64,000 nt of DNA from positions 515,501 to 579,500 of the forward strand of contig NZ_JALGRK010000001.1 in assembly GCF_023276655.1 (NCBI RefSeq). The letters run 5' to 3'. Position numbers and translations under genes: made by a program. This document shows positions 49,753 to 60,302 of the stretch, piece after piece (within the stretch, counting starts at the first letter, position 1; every line of letters begins with the position of its first letter). This DNA comes from Olsenella intestinalis (GTDB taxonomy: Bacteria > Actinomycetota > Coriobacteriia > Coriobacteriales > Atopobiaceae). A model generated the notes under the pieces. It was not told the DNA's origin, searched no databases, and saw only the letters and a program-made list of their open reading frames with translations.

Positions 49753-51714
49753 CTAGCTCTGGGTGCCCCCGTTGTTGGACGGCGTGGTGCCGCCGCTCGT
49801 TCCGCCGCCGCTCGACGGATCCTTGCCGGCCGAGACGGTGATCGTCACGGTCGTGCCCTTGTCGGCCGTGCCCGTGACGGACTGGCTGATGACGACGCCC
49901 TCGGCGACGGTGCTGCTGTAGTCGTAGCCCACGCTCACGCCGAAGCCGCTGTTGCGCAGCGCGGCGCTCGCGCTCGACTCGGTCTCGCCGACGACGGAGG
50001 GGACGGTCACCTGGGCGGAGCCGGAGGAGACGGTCAGCGTGATGGTCGAGCCCTTCTCGGCCTTGCCGGTGGGGGACTGGCTGATGACGTAGCCCTTGTC
50101 GACCGAGTTGCTCTCGGAGTAGCTGACCTTGACGGCGAAGCCCGCGCCCTCGAGCGCGGAGCGCGCCTCCTGCTCGCCGTAGCCCGCCACGTTCGGGACG
50201 TCGACGCTCTCGACGCCCTTGGAGAGCTGGTAGGTGATCGTGTCGCCCGCCTTGGCGGAGGAGCCGGCGCGCGGGGACTGCTTGGCGATCTTGCCGTTCT
50301 CGACCTCGCTGTCGTAGACGGAGTCACCGGCCTGCGCGACGAGGCCCACCTTGGTGAGGGCGGCCTGCGCCTCGCTCGGGGTCATGCCCTTGAGGTCAGG
50401 CACGGTCACCGTGGCCGCGGGCTGCTGTCCCTTGGAGATGACGAGGTTGATCTGGGTGCCCTTGGAGACGTTGCGGTTGGGGTCGGGGTCCTGGTCGATG
50501 ACGAGGCCCTTGGCCACGGTCGAGGAGTATTCCTCCTTGACGGAGCCCCTCTGGAAGAAGCCGCTCTTGTCGATCTCGGAGAGCGCCTGCTCCTGGGTCA
50601 GGTTGAGGAGGTTCGGCACCGCCTTCGTGGCGGAGTTGCCCACCATCGAGTAGACGGCGAAGGCGATCGTGGCGATCGCGATGAGGCCGATGACGATGGT
50701 CGCGGCGAGGCGACCCTTGCGCTTCTTGGCCTTCTGGGCTTCCTCCTCCTGCGCCTTCTCGGTCGCGGTCTGGGGTCTGATGCGGCCGGTGCCGTCGACG
50801 CGGGGCATGTTCTGGGTGGAGGAGATCGGGGTGATCGGGGTCGTGACCGGCGCAGCGGCGGGCGTGAGCATCGCCGTGGCGTTGCTCACTGCGGCGAGTC
50901 GGCCGGAGAGGTAGTCGCGCAGCACGTGATAGAGCTCGTCGGCCGTCTGGAAGCGGTCGGCGGGGTCCTTCTGCATGCACTTGAGGATGATCGACTCGAG
51001 CGCCGCGTCCACGGCCGGGTTGACCTGGCTGGGCGGGACGGGCTGCTCGTTGACCTGCTTGAGAGCGACCGAGATGGCGTCGTCGCCGTCGAAGGGGACC
51101 TTGCCCGTGGCGGCCTCGTACATGACGATGCCGAGGGAGTAGATGTCGGTGGTGGGGCCGAGGTCCTTGCCCTGGGTCTGCTCGGGGGAGACGTAGTGGG
51201 CAGTGCCCAGGACGGAGTTGTCCTGCGTGAGGTGGCTGTTCTTTGCGCGGGCGATGCCGAAGTCCATCACCTTGATGTTGCCGTCGGGCTGCACCATGAT
51301 GTTCTGCGGCTTGATGTCGCGGTGGATGATGTCGTGGCGATGCGCGACCGAGAGCGCCTGGGCGATCTGCGAGCCGATCTGCGCGACCTTCTTGCCGTCG
51401 AGGGCGCCATGCTTGCGGATGCCGCTCTTGAGGTCGGTGCCGCGGAGGAACTCCATGGCGATGTAGTAGGTGTCGCCGTCCTTGCCCCAGTCGTAGACCG
51501 CCACGATGTAGGGGCTCTGCAGCGCGGCGGCTGCCTGGGCCTCCTGCTTGAAGCGCGCGGCGAACGAGGGGTCGGCGGCATACTGCGGCAGCATCGTCTT
51601 GATCGCGACGGTGCGCCCGAGCACCTCGTCGAGACCGCGGTAGACGATGGCCATGCCACCCGTTCCGATCTTGTCCTGAACCGTGTAGCGGCCACCCAAA
51701 ACTCTGTCTGACAT
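49753..51714 (-). CDS. pknB: PASTA-domain Ser/Thr protein kinase
   Basis: 653 residues from the ATG at 51714 (GGGAGAG upstream); an in-frame ATG 12 nt earlier is possible. Kinase domain with GTGGMAIVY, K39 in VAIK, catalytic D133 in HRDIKPQN, DFG 151-153 and the activation segment SVLGTAHYVSPEQ. A single TM helix (ATIVIGLIAIATIAFAVYS, near 320) leads to four extracellular PASTA repeats and a Ser/Gly/Thr tail. PASTA repeats bind peptidoglycan fragments and couple wall state to phosphorylation of FHA proteins and wall enzymes. Last gene of the cluster; 73 bp after the SEDS-transpeptidase fusion, with a GCTCTTCTC motif in the gap. Confidence 0.95.
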   Translation of the reverse strand: MSDRVLGGRYTVQDKIGTGGMAIVYRGLDEVLGRTVAIKTMLPQYAADPSFAARFKQEAQAAAALQSPYIVAVYDWGKDGDTYYIAMEFLRGTDLKSGIRKHGALDGKKVAQIGSQIAQALSVAHRHDIIHRDIKPQNIMVQPDGNIKVMDFGIARAKNSHLTQDNSVLGTAHYVSPEQTQGKDLGPTTDIYSLGIVMYEAATGKVPFDGDDAISVALKQVNEQPVPPSQVNPAVDAALESIILKCMQKDPADRFQTADELYHVLRDYLSGRLAAVSNATAMLTPAAAPVTTPITPISSTQNMPRVDGTGRIRPQTATEKAQEEEAQKAKKRKGRLAATIVIGLIAIATIAFAVYSMVGNSATKAVPNLLNLTQEQALSEIDKSGFFQRGSVKEEYSSTVAKGLVIDQDPDPNRNVSKGTQINLVISKGQQPAATVTVPDLKGMTPSEAQAALTKVGLVAQAGDSVYDSEVENGKIAKQSPRAGSSAKAGDTITYQLSKGVESVDVPNVAGYGEQEARSALEGAGFAVKVSYSESNSVDKGYVISQSPTGKAEKGSTITLTVSSGSAQVTVPSVVGETESSASAALRNSGFGVSVGYDYSSTVAEGVVISQSVTGTADKGTTVTITVSAGKDPSSGGGTSGGTTPSNNGGTQS

Positions 51715-51775
51715 CGTCTCTCCCATCTCAATCGCGGTCTCCCGCGAGCAGTACACGTACATGCCCGGCATGCGG

Positions 51776-51784
51776 GCTCTTCTC
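51776..51784 (+). repeat. GCTCTTCTC motif, noncoding copy
   Basis: Lies 3 nt beyond the stop of the SEDS-transpeptidase gene (minus strand) and before the kinase start. Confidence 0.8.
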
Positions 51785-51787
51785 GCC

Positions 51788-54640
51788 CTAGGCGGCAGCC
51801 CCCATCGCCTGGACGCTCAGGCAGGCGGAAAGCACCCTGCCTGCCACGGATGCGGCCTCGCCCACGTCCTCTCCCTCAAGGCAGATGGAGATGGCGAGGG
51901 TCGGCTGGTCGTAGGGGGCGAATCCCACGAAGAGCGAGTTGGACACGGTCTCGCTGACCTCGGCCGTGCCCGTCTTGCCGGCGACCTTGACGCCGGGGAC
52001 TCCCGCGGCCGTGCCCGTGCCGCTCTCGACGACGGCGAGCATGGCCTCCTTCACGCTCTGCGCCGTGGCCGACGAGACGGCCTGGCCGAGCGACTTGGGC
52101 TGCGTGGTGTGGGTCGTGGCGCCCTCGGGCGAGAGGACGTGGCCCACGACGTAGGGGTTCATGGCGATTCCGCCGTTGGCGATCGCAGCCGCCATGACGG
52201 CGTTCTGCATGACCGTGGCCTGCGGGCCGGCGGGGGAGGCGTGCTGGCCGACGGGCTGACCGCAGGCCGCCCAGGCCGTCTCCCACTCGGTCATCTCCTC
52301 GGGCTTGGGCATGACCGACGCCTGGCAGGAGAAGTCCTGGCCGAGGTTGGTGCCGTAGCCGAAGGCGCGCGCGTAGCTCACGAGGGCGTTGGGCCCGACC
52401 TCGCCGCCGACGACGCCGAAGACGGTGTTGGCCGACTCGGCGAGGGCGTCCTTGAGGCTGAGCTGCGACCACTCCTCGTTGTCGATGTTGGTGACCGGGG
52501 CGCCGCCGACCTGGATCTGCGCGGGCGCGGGGTAGGGCGTGTCGAGCGTCGCCTTGTTGGTGTCGAGGGCGGCGGCGAGCGTCACGGTCTTGAAGGTGGA
52601 GCCCGGCGTGTAGAGGGTCTGGGTCGTGCGGTCCACGAGGTTGCCGGTGCTGCCGGTCATCGAGGCGCCGATGTCGTCGTAGTCGAAGGTGGGGTTGGAG
52701 GCCTTGGCAAGCACGGCGCCCGTCGTCGGGTCGAGCACGACGATCGCGCCCGTGTAGCTTGCGAGCACGTCCTCGACGGCGCGCTGCATCTGTGCGTTGA
52801 GGGTGAGCACGACGCTTGCGCCCGGCGACTCGATGCCGGCCATGGCGTTGAGCGCGCTCATCCAGCTGGAGTAGTCGGAGTGGCCCGTGAGGGTCTCGTT
52901 GAAGGCGGCCTCGACGCCCGTCGCGCCGTAGCGCGTGGACAGGTAGCCCACGGTGTGGGTCGCCACGTTGCCGAGCGGGTAGTTGCGGACGTAGGTGCCG
53001 TCGTCGGCGCGGGTGCTCTCGGCGAGGGTGGCGCCGTCGGAGGTGATGATGGCGCCGCGCTGGACCTTGGCCGACTTGGCGATCGTGTGGTTGTTGTTGG
53101 GCATGGTCTGGTAGTGCTCGGCCTGGATGACCTGGATGTAGGTGAGGTTGGCGATCAGGAGCGCGAAGGCGACCGTGAAGACGGTCACGAGCGCGACGAG
53201 TCGCTTGCCGAGTGCCACGCGGCCCAGCACGCCGGACTCGGCGGTGTTGAGCGAGAAGCGCCCGCGGGCGTGGGCGCCCTGCACGACGGCGCGACCGCGC
53301 CCGCCGCCGGCGGCGTGGGTGTAGGTCGCGGTCTGGGGCGTGGCGGCGTTCTCGATCTGGGCGCCGTGGCCGGTGCCCTCGTCGCCGGTCTTGAGCAGGA
53401 GGCCCACGATGATGAAGCTCGCGAGAAGCGAGCTGCCGCCCTGGCTCATGAAGGGCAGGGTGACGCCCGTGAGGGGCAGCAGCCTCGTGGTGCCGCCCAC
53501 GATGAGGAAGGCCTGGAACGCGATGGCCACGGTGAGGCCGGCCGCGGTGAAGGCCGCGATGTCGGTCTTCGCGCGCGCCGCGGTCACGAAGCCGCGCACG
53601 GCGAAGAGCATGTAGCAGATGAGGATCGCCGAGCCACCAAGGAGGCCAAGCTCTTCTCCCATGGCCGGGAAGATGAAGTCGGACTCGACCACGGGGATGA
53701 GGGTGGGCAGGCCCTTGCCGATGCCCGTTCCGAAGAGCTTGCCGTCGGCGAGCGAGAAGAGCGACTGCACGATCTGGAGGCCCTTGTTGGACGCGTCGGC
53801 AAACGGGTCGAGCCAGATCTGGATGCGGACCTGGACGTGCGAGAAGAGCATGTAGCAGGCCACGCCGCCGATGACGAGCAGCGCGACGGAGAAGATCACG
53901 TAGCTCACGCGTCCCGTGCAGACGTAGATCATCACCACGAAGAAGGTGAAGAAGAGCAGGGCCGAGCCGAGGTCGCGCTCGAAGATGACGAGCAAAAGCG
54001 AGATGCCCCACATGACGAGCAGCGGCGCGAGCATCTTGGGCCTCGGCAGGGCGAGCGGGCCGATCCTGCGGGTGGACGCCGAGAGGAGCTCGCGATTCTC
54101 GGCGAGGTAGGACGCCAGGAACAGGACGATGAGGATCTTGGCGAGCTCGCCGGGCTGGAAGGAGAAGGGCCCGAACGAGAGCCAGAGCTTGGAGCCGCCG
54201 TGCTCGGTGCCGATGACCATGGGCAGAAGCAGCAGGATCACGCCGGCGATGCCCATGGTGAACTTGTACTCGGCGAGCTTGTCGACCGAGGGCACGAGGG
54301 CCAGGGTGAGTATCATGGCCGCGACCGAGACGAAGAGCCAGATCACCTGGCCGAGCGCGAGGTCGGGCGCGAGCCTCGTCACGAACGCGATGCCGATGCC
54401 CGAGAGCAGGAAGACGATGGGCAGGATCGCCGGGTCGGCGCCGGGCGCGAACTTGCGGGTCGCGACGTGGGCGAGGGCGAACGACGCGGTGAGCCCGATG
54501 GGCACGGCGAGGGTCGTCAGGTTGAGCTCGACCGACATGTTCATGAGGTACATGACGTAGAGGACGAACACGGGGACGGCCGCCGCGATGAAGAGGGCGA
54601 GCTCGGTGTTGCGCCTGGTGTTTGCCTGGTGCGTCGGCAT
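51788..54640 (-). CDS. SEDS glycosyltransferase fused to class B penicillin-binding protein
   Basis: 950 residues from ATG 54640; a GTG at 54649 overlapping the phosphatase stop is an alternative. Residues about 10-430 are a FtsW/RodA-type SEDS polymerase with many TM helices, including [30 protein letters not shown] and the conserved acidic site near D321 ([14 protein letters not shown]). After a flexible Ala/Gly linker (about 435-480) comes a TM helix and a class B transpeptidase: S681-x-x-K in [12 protein letters not shown] and KTGTAE. In related actinobacteria these are two adjacent genes (rodA, pbpA); here they are one chain. It should polymerise and crosslink peptidoglycan as a fixed one-to-one unit. 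No frameshift or stop lies in the linker. Confidence 0.95.
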   Translation of the reverse strand: MPTHQANTRRNTELALFIAAAVPVFVLYVMYLMNMSVELNLTTLAVPIGLTASFALAHVATRKFAPGADPAILPIVFLLSGIGIAFVTRLAPDLALGQVIWLFVSVAAMILTLALVPSVDKLAEYKFTMGIAGVILLLLPMVIGTEHGGSKLWLSFGPFSFQPGELAKILIVLFLASYLAENRELLSASTRRIGPLALPRPKMLAPLLVMWGISLLLVIFERDLGSALLFFTFFVVMIYVCTGRVSYVIFSVALLVIGGVACYMLFSHVQVRIQIWLDPFADASNKGLQIVQSLFSLADGKLFGTGIGKGLPTLIPVVESDFIFPAMGEELGLLGGSAILICYMLFAVRGFVTAARAKTDIAAFTAAGLTVAIAFQAFLIVGGTTRLLPLTGVTLPFMSQGGSSLLASFIIVGLLLKTGDEGTGHGAQIENAATPQTATYTHAAGGGRGRAVVQGAHARGRFSLNTAESGVLGRVALGKRLVALVTVFTVAFALLIANLTYIQVIQAEHYQTMPNNNHTIAKSAKVQRGAIITSDGATLAESTRADDGTYVRNYPLGNVATHTVGYLSTRYGATGVEAAFNETLTGHSDYSSWMSALNAMAGIESPGASVVLTLNAQMQRAVEDVLASYTGAIVVLDPTTGAVLAKASNPTFDYDDIGASMTGSTGNLVDRTTQTLYTPGSTFKTVTLAAALDTNKATLDTPYPAPAQIQVGGAPVTNIDNEEWSQLSLKDALAESANTVFGVVGGEVGPNALVSYARAFGYGTNLGQDFSCQASVMPKPEEMTEWETAWAACGQPVGQHASPAGPQATVMQNAVMAAAIANGGIAMNPYVVGHVLSPEGATTHTTQPKSLGQAVSSATAQSVKEAMLAVVESGTGTAAGVPGVKVAGKTGTAEVSETVSNSLFVGFAPYDQPTLAISICLEGEDVGEAASVAGRVLSACLSVQAMGAAA

Positions 54641-54641
54641 G

Positions 54642-55942
<1,301 letters not shown>

Positions 55943-55946
<4 letters not shown>

Positions 55947-56356
55947 CGGCGACTCACGCGCATTACGGCGTCACCGATCTGGACCTCGTCGCCGTCACGC
56001 AGGGTGACCGGCTGCGAGATGCCGTGGCCGTTGACAAGGGTGCCGTTGGTCGACTGAAGGTCCTCGAGGACGAGGGCCGGTCCCTGGAGGGTGAAGCGAG
56101 CGTGGGTCGCCGAGACGAAGGGCTCGTCGATCACGATGTCCGAGGACGGGGAGCGCCCCACGACGACGGGGCCGAGCATGTCCACGTGAAGGCCGCGGAG
56201 CTCGCGCGAGCCCTTCTCGACGTCGACAGACCAGATCGCGGCGTCCTTGCGCTGGCCGCGGACGAGTCCGACGCCGGTGCGCATGACCGCGAAGAGGAAG
56301 GCGTAGAGCAGGACGACAAGCGCGATGCGACCTGCAAAGAGGACGAGGTCGATCAT
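55943..56356 (-). CDS. fhaB: FHA-domain membrane protein (FhaB-like)
   Basis: 137 residues. One N-terminal TM helix (FAGRIALVVLLYAFLFAVM) is followed by a cytoplasmic FHA domain: VVVGRSPSSDIVI, DEPFVSATHARF, STNGTLVNG. FHA domains bind phospho-threonine, so this is the likely docking partner of the PASTA kinase, as FhaB/FipA is in mycobacteria, where it links the kinase to cell-wall assembly. Stop overlaps the phosphatase start by 4 nt and it begins 1 nt after fhaA. Confidence 0.92.
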
Positions 56357-56357
56357 G

Positions 56358-57638
56358 CTAGTTCCTCCTGAACTCGAGGTTCATGAGTCCGATGGTGATG
56401 AGGTCGCCGTCCTGCAGGACGCAGGAGTCGACGTCGACGTCGTTCACCATGGTTCCGTTCGTGGAGCCGAGGTCGCTGATGGTCCAGTTGCGGCCGTCGA
56501 AGGTGAGCTCGGCGTGGTGACGGCTCACGTTGGGGTCGCGCAGGACGATGCCGTGCGGCGTGCGCTCGCGGCCGATGACCGTGGCAGGCGCGTTTCCGGT
56601 GTAGGTGCGGCCGGTCTGATGGTCGATGAGCAGGCAGGTCGGCACGTCGATGGGCTGGCCCTGGGCGGCCGGGTTGGCGTGGCGCGCGTTCACGAGCGGG
56701 ACGTTGCGGCGCTGCGTGGCGGGAACCTGCTGCGCGCTCGGCGCGGGGATGGAGACCGGCGCCGGCGTGGGGGCCGGCGTGGGCGACATCATGATCGAGT
56801 CCTCGTAGCCGGAGGGTGCCTGGTAGCGGGGTTCGTCGGTATAGCCGTAGTCCCTGCTTGCCAGGGCGTCGTCGACGACTTCGGGCGGGATGACTCCGAG
56901 GCCGGCGGAGTTGTCGGTCGCGGGCGCGGGCGCCGGCTCGGAGGCGTGGCGCGCGTGGGAGGGCATATGGGCGGGCGTCACGGGCGCGAGGTCGTCCTGC
57001 GCGAACTCGGCGGCCGAGGCGGGCGCGGGGGCGAACTCGTCGGCGGAGGCCGTCACCACGGGAACGGGCATCGGCTCGCCGGTGCTCGGCACGGCACGCA
57101 TCTCCTGGATGCCCTGGGCCTGGTGGGGAGCGGAGACGGGGCGCATGGGACGCGCCTGGGCGTCCTCGAAGGGATCCATGTTCTCCTGGCCGACGCCGGC
57201 GGCGGCACCGCCGAGGCCCGCGGAGCCGGAGAGGAAGGCCTGCTCCTCGGCGCGCAGGCGCTCGAGGGTCACGGCGTCGACGTTCTCGGCGAAGACAGAG
57301 AACTTGCCGCTCTTGAGGGAGGGGTCGACCATGAAGCGTGCGAGGGGCCTGCCGACGAAGACGTAGCCCTTCGACTGGGCGTGGGCCTCGGCGAAGGCGA
57401 CGATCTCCTCGGTGAGCTGGTCGTAGAGGGGACGCATCGTGTCGTCGTCGGCGGGTGCGACGAGAACCGTGAACAGCGCCGGTGCGGTGTTCACGCCGTC
57501 GATGCTGTAGGTCTCGTGCTCCATCTCGCGCAGAGCGCGCTTGGCGAGCTTCTTGAACGAGATGGGCGCGGCGTAGCCCTGGGGCGATGCGCCGAAGGCG
57601 TCGCCAACGCGGCTCTCGAAGGTCTTAAGCAGATTCAT
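56358..57638 (-). CDS. fhaA: FHA-domain protein with N-terminal DUF3662 (FhaA-like)
   Basis: 426 residues from the ATG at 57638, chosen because GAGGA precedes it and FhaA proteins begin like MNLLKTFESRVGDAFG; a longer frame upstream lies inside the previous gene. The N-terminal 120 residues (KKLAKRALREMEHETYSIDG, VAPADDDTM, VGRPLARFMVDPS) match the DUF3662 domain. An Ala/Pro-rich linker runs to about 330, then the FHA domain: TVIGRERTPHGIVL, RDPNVSRHHAELTF, STNGTMVNDVDV. The start overlaps the upstream kinase gene by 14 nt. Confidence 0.92.
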   Translation of the reverse strand: MNLLKTFESRVGDAFGASPQGYAAPISFKKLAKRALREMEHETYSIDGVNTAPALFTVLVAPADDDTMRPLYDQLTEEIVAFAEAHAQSKGYVFVGRPLARFMVDPSLKSGKFSVFAENVDAVTLERLRAEEQAFLSGSAGLGGAAAGVGQENMDPFEDAQARPMRPVSAPHQAQGIQEMRAVPSTGEPMPVPVVTASADEFAPAPASAAEFAQDDLAPVTPAHMPSHARHASEPAPAPATDNSAGLGVIPPEVVDDALASRDYGYTDEPRYQAPSGYEDSIMMSPTPAPTPAPVSIPAPSAQQVPATQRRNVPLVNARHANPAAQGQPIDVPTCLLIDHQTGRTYTGNAPATVIGRERTPHGIVLRDPNVSRHHAELTFDGRNWTISDLGSTNGTMVNDVDVDSCVLQDGDLITIGLMNLEFRRN

Positions 57639-59541
57639 ATGAGTCCTCAACTTCCCTTTCTGCGTGTTGCGGACCACGAATTGCAGTCGTAATGCACAGA
57701 ATCACACACAAGAGTAGCGCAAGTGCGATTTGTTCCCAGCTGGGGGATAGCCATATACGGCCATTTTCCACTCCGAGTGCCAGTGCGCGGAACATCAAGG
57801 CTATCGCACAACAGGCGAGCTGACCGAAGACCGACGAGGTGGTCGTGTCGGCCAGGCGAGTGACGAGCGAGCCCGCGAGCGCGGCGAGGACGCATCCCCC
57901 AAGCGTGATCCAGGTCTGCACGTGCGAGAGCGAGGCTGCGAGGAGCGCTGCGGTCTGCTGCGGGTCGAAGGACGCGGAGCTCGAACACATATATATAGTT
58001 GCGATGACGAATGACGTGAGGGTCGCCCAGGCCGCGTGGACCGGGCCGAAAACGTAGGCGCAGCAGGCCGGCGCCCCGAGCGGGCTGCCGACGGCCGGGG
58101 CGAGCAGGACCGCGGGCGTCGAGAGGCGCTCGCGCACGCCGGACTTCAGCCACCAGACGAGCCAGGTCGCGACCAGCACGACGGGGATCATGAACGAGGC
58201 CGCGCTGGGCTCGGAGCCGAGCGCGAGGGCGCAGGCGATCGCGGCGATGACGACGGCAGAACCCGCCGCGGGAACCAATGCGGCGACGGCCGCGGCCGCG
58301 AGGGCGAGAAGGGCGTTTCCCGCGAGGCCCGAGGCGAGCCCTGCGCGTTCGGCGAGGCCCGTGGCCGCGAGCACGTAGGGCGTCATCGGGAAGACGCAGG
58401 CGAAGGTGGCCGCCGCGGCGACGGTGCGGTCGATGGCCGCGGGAAGCCAGGGGTAGCGGTAGGAGAGGGGCAGGTCCGAGGGGCTCCAGTCGTCCTCCTC
58501 GCCCTCGAGGTCGACGTCCTGCGAGACGAGCGAGCGTATCGACGCGGCGCCCTCCTCGGGGTCGCCCATGTCGAAGGTCACCTCGTTCACGAAGGCGTCG
58601 ACCGACGGCAGGCGCATGGCGGGGTTGGGCTCGAGCGCGCCCATGATGGCCTCCTCGCACATGCCGGAGAGGTCGGGGTCGATCTTGGAGAGCTTGGGCT
58701 TGGGGCCGCGCTCGATCTTCTTGAGCGACTCCTCCGCGCTACGCGCGGCAAACGGCGAGGCACCGGTGAGCGCCTGCCAGACGACGACCGCCAGCGAGAA
58801 GACGTCGCTCCTCTCGTCCACCATGTCGCCCTCTATCTGCTCGGGAGGCATGTAGCCCACGGTGCCTCCGCGGGCTCCGCCGTATCCGGTGGCGGAGGCG
58901 AGCGAGGCCATGCCGAAGTCGCAGAGCTTGATGGTGCCGGCTCGGTTGATGATGATGTTCGACGGCTTGATGTCGAGGTGGAGCACGCCGTTGTCGTGGG
59001 CGAACTGCAGCGCCTTGCCGACCGACTGCACGAGGTAGGCGCACTCGTCGCCGGTGAGCGTGCCGCCTTCGACGCGGGCCAGGAACTCGGAGAGGGTGAG
59101 GCCGTCGACGTACTCCATCACGAGGTAGGCCGAGGTGCGGTCGACCTCGAAGTCGAACATCGTGACGATGTTGGGGTGCGCGAGCATGCTGGACGTGCGC
59201 GCCTCGGCGAGGGCCTCGTCCATGGTCGAGGGGACGGCGCGGGCGACGCCGTCGGGGCCGAGGGCGAGAAGCGGCATGCGCTTGATCGCCACGCGGCGCT
59301 GGAGGCGCGTGTCCCAGCAGGTGAGCACCGTGCCGAAGCCCCCGGTGTCGTTGGCGCTCATGACGCGGTAGCGGCCGAGCAGGAGGTCGTCGTCGCTCGC
59401 GCGGGGCGTGAGCGGGCGGGTCGCCGCGCCGCGGCCGTAGCCGGGCAGGGGCGTGGGTCCGGCCGTGTAGCCGGGCGCATCCTGCCACGCGTCGTCCTGG
59501 CGCATGGTGTTGCTCTGGCTATGCGGGGAGTGTCTGCTCAC
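57625..59541 (-). CDS. Membrane Ser/Thr protein kinase with polytopic C-terminus
   Basis: 638 residues; GTG 59541 with AGGGG upstream (no site before the next ATG). After 50 polar residues the kinase domain has GGFGTV, K87 in VAIK, HLD (188-190) with catalytic D190 in place of HRD, DFG near 208-210 and GGTVGYMPPEQ. The loss of the HRD arginine marks a non-RD kinase, usually not controlled by activation-loop phosphorylation. From about 375 to 620 there are several hydrophobic helices and no extracellular domain. It heads the operon ahead of fhaA, fhaB, the phosphatase, the SEDS fusion and the PASTA kinase, where PknA or nothing would be usual. Confidence 0.92.
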   Translation of the reverse strand: MSRHSPHSQSNTMRQDDAWQDAPGYTAGPTPLPGYGRGAATRPLTPRASDDDLLLGRYRVMSANDTGGFGTVLTCWDTRLQRRVAIKRMPLLALGPDGVARAVPSTMDEALAEARTSSMLAHPNIVTMFDFEVDRTSAYLVMEYVDGLTLSEFLARVEGGTLTGDECAYLVQSVGKALQFAHDNGVLHLDIKPSNIIINRAGTIKLCDFGMASLASATGYGGARGGTVGYMPPEQIEGDMVDERSDVFSLAVVVWQALTGASPFAARSAEESLKKIERGPKPKLSKIDPDLSGMCEEAIMGALEPNPAMRLPSVDAFVNEVTFDMGDPEEGAASIRSLVSQDVDLEGEEDDWSPSDLPLSYRYPWLPAAIDRTVAAAATFACVFPMTPYVLAATGLAERAGLASGLAGNALLALAAAAVAALVPAAGSAVVIAAIACALALGSEPSAASFMIPVVLVATWLVWWLKSGVRERLSTPAVLLAPAVGSPLGAPACCAYVFGPVHAAWATLTSFVIATIYMCSSSASFDPQQTAALLAASLSHVQTWITLGGCVLAALAGSLVTRLADTTTSSVFGQLACCAIALMFRALALGVENGRIWLSPSWEQIALALLLCVILCITTAIRGPQHAEREVEDSYESA

Positions 59542-59729
59542 GAGGGCCCCTGACGTCTGTTCCGGTGCGTTTCATCTGCGTGTGTGCGCGTGGGGCGCGG
59601 CTCGCACGAACGTGCGTGCGCCCCCATTCTAACGCGCGGGGCGTCGTTGGTCACGCGGTTGCGGCGCAGGTGGGCGGCTGGGGTGCGCGAGCGCGTTGGG
59701 TCGGATTGTGGAGGCGGGAAAGATTTGCG

Positions 59730-59759
59730 TTGCGCGGCGCGCGCGGTTAGTAGTAGAAT
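59730..59759 (+). promoter_or_regulatory. Promoter of tRNA-Leu
   Basis: TTGCGC (59730-59735), an 18-bp spacer, TAGAAT (59754-59759), 10 bp before the mature tRNA. The 228-bp gap also has to hold the promoter of the leftward kinase operon, which I cannot place. Confidence 0.6.
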
Positions 59760-59769
59760 CCTGTCTCAC

Positions 59770-59856
59770 GCGGGCGTGGCGGAATTGGCAGACGCGTACG
59801 GTTCAGGTCCGTATGAGAGCAATCTCATGAAGGTTCAAGTCCTTTCGCCCGCACCA
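59770..59856 (+). tRNA. tRNA-Leu (CAG)
   Basis: Class II tRNA: acceptor GCGGGCG/CGCCCGC, anticodon loop TTCAGGT gives CAG, long variable arm TGAGAGCAATCTCA, CCA encoded at 59854-59856. Confidence 0.95.
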
Positions 59857-59866
59857 AGCATATGAG

Positions 59867-59897
59867 AGCGCCCCCGGGAGACCGGGGGCGCTTTTTG
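59867..59897 (+). terminator. Intrinsic terminator after tRNA-Leu
   Basis: AGCGCCCCCGG/CCGGGGGCGCT stem, 4-nt loop, T5. Confidence 0.92.
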
Positions 59898-59948
59898 TTT
59901 GGGTCGCGCTTTGCCTGCGCGCACGGGTGATTGCCTGCGAAGGGGCAG

Positions 59949-59957
59949 GCTCTTCTC
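59949..59957 (+). repeat. GCTCTTCTC motif, noncoding copy
   Basis: Context GGGGCAGGCTCTTCTCGGC; 6 nt beyond the stop of the small membrane protein (minus strand). Confidence 0.8.
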
Positions 59958-59963
59958 GGCGGG

Positions 59964-60182
59964 CTAGCCCTTCTTGGCGGAGTCGGCGTCCTCGTCGGCA
60001 TCATCGTCGTCGAAGAGGCTCCAGTCGTCCTCGCCCTTGGCGTGCTCCTTGTACTTCATGCGGGTCCTACGCTCGAGGACGATCGCGATGACCAGGAACA
60101 GGACGATGCCTCCCACCACGAGGGCGAGCACGCCAGCCCTGGTGCCGAACAGCCATGAGAAGAACGAGGAGACAGCCTCCAT
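59964..60182 (-). CDS. Small single-helix membrane protein with acidic tail
   Basis: 72 residues from ATG 60182 (AAAGGGC upstream on the minus strand). It begins [19 protein letters not shown], has one helix (about 15-36, [19 protein letters not shown]), a basic stop-transfer segment ([11 protein letters not shown]) and a very acidic end ([10 protein letters not shown]). No function is recognised. It is divergent from serS and shares the 120-bp region that carries a 14-bp palindrome. Confidence 0.78.
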   Translation of the reverse strand: MEAVSSFFSWLFGTRAGVLALVVGGIVLFLVIAIVLERRTRMKYKEHAKGEDDWSLFDDDDADEDADSAKKG

Positions 60183-60232
60183 GCGATGCCCTTTCTGTTG
60201 CGTTGTCGTCTGAGTGGGGCGTTTGCCGTGCA

Positions 60233-60246
60233 CAAGTATATACTTG
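60233..60246. promoter_or_regulatory. 14-bp perfect palindrome in the serS upstream region
   Basis: CAAGTATATACTTG, containing TATACT/TATATA, 57 bp before serS. It could be an operator on top of a -10 element. No T-box features are seen. Confidence 0.55.
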
Positions 60247-60302
60247 ATGGGCAAATTCGCGGCAGGCCAGAGGCCGCGCAGCCGATACTGAGGGGAAGCA
60301 AG

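Noticed and set aside
60183-60302. T-box riboswitch before serS
   Set aside because: The 120-bp leader has no specifier-loop or T-box (TGGNACCGCG-like) sequence and no terminator.
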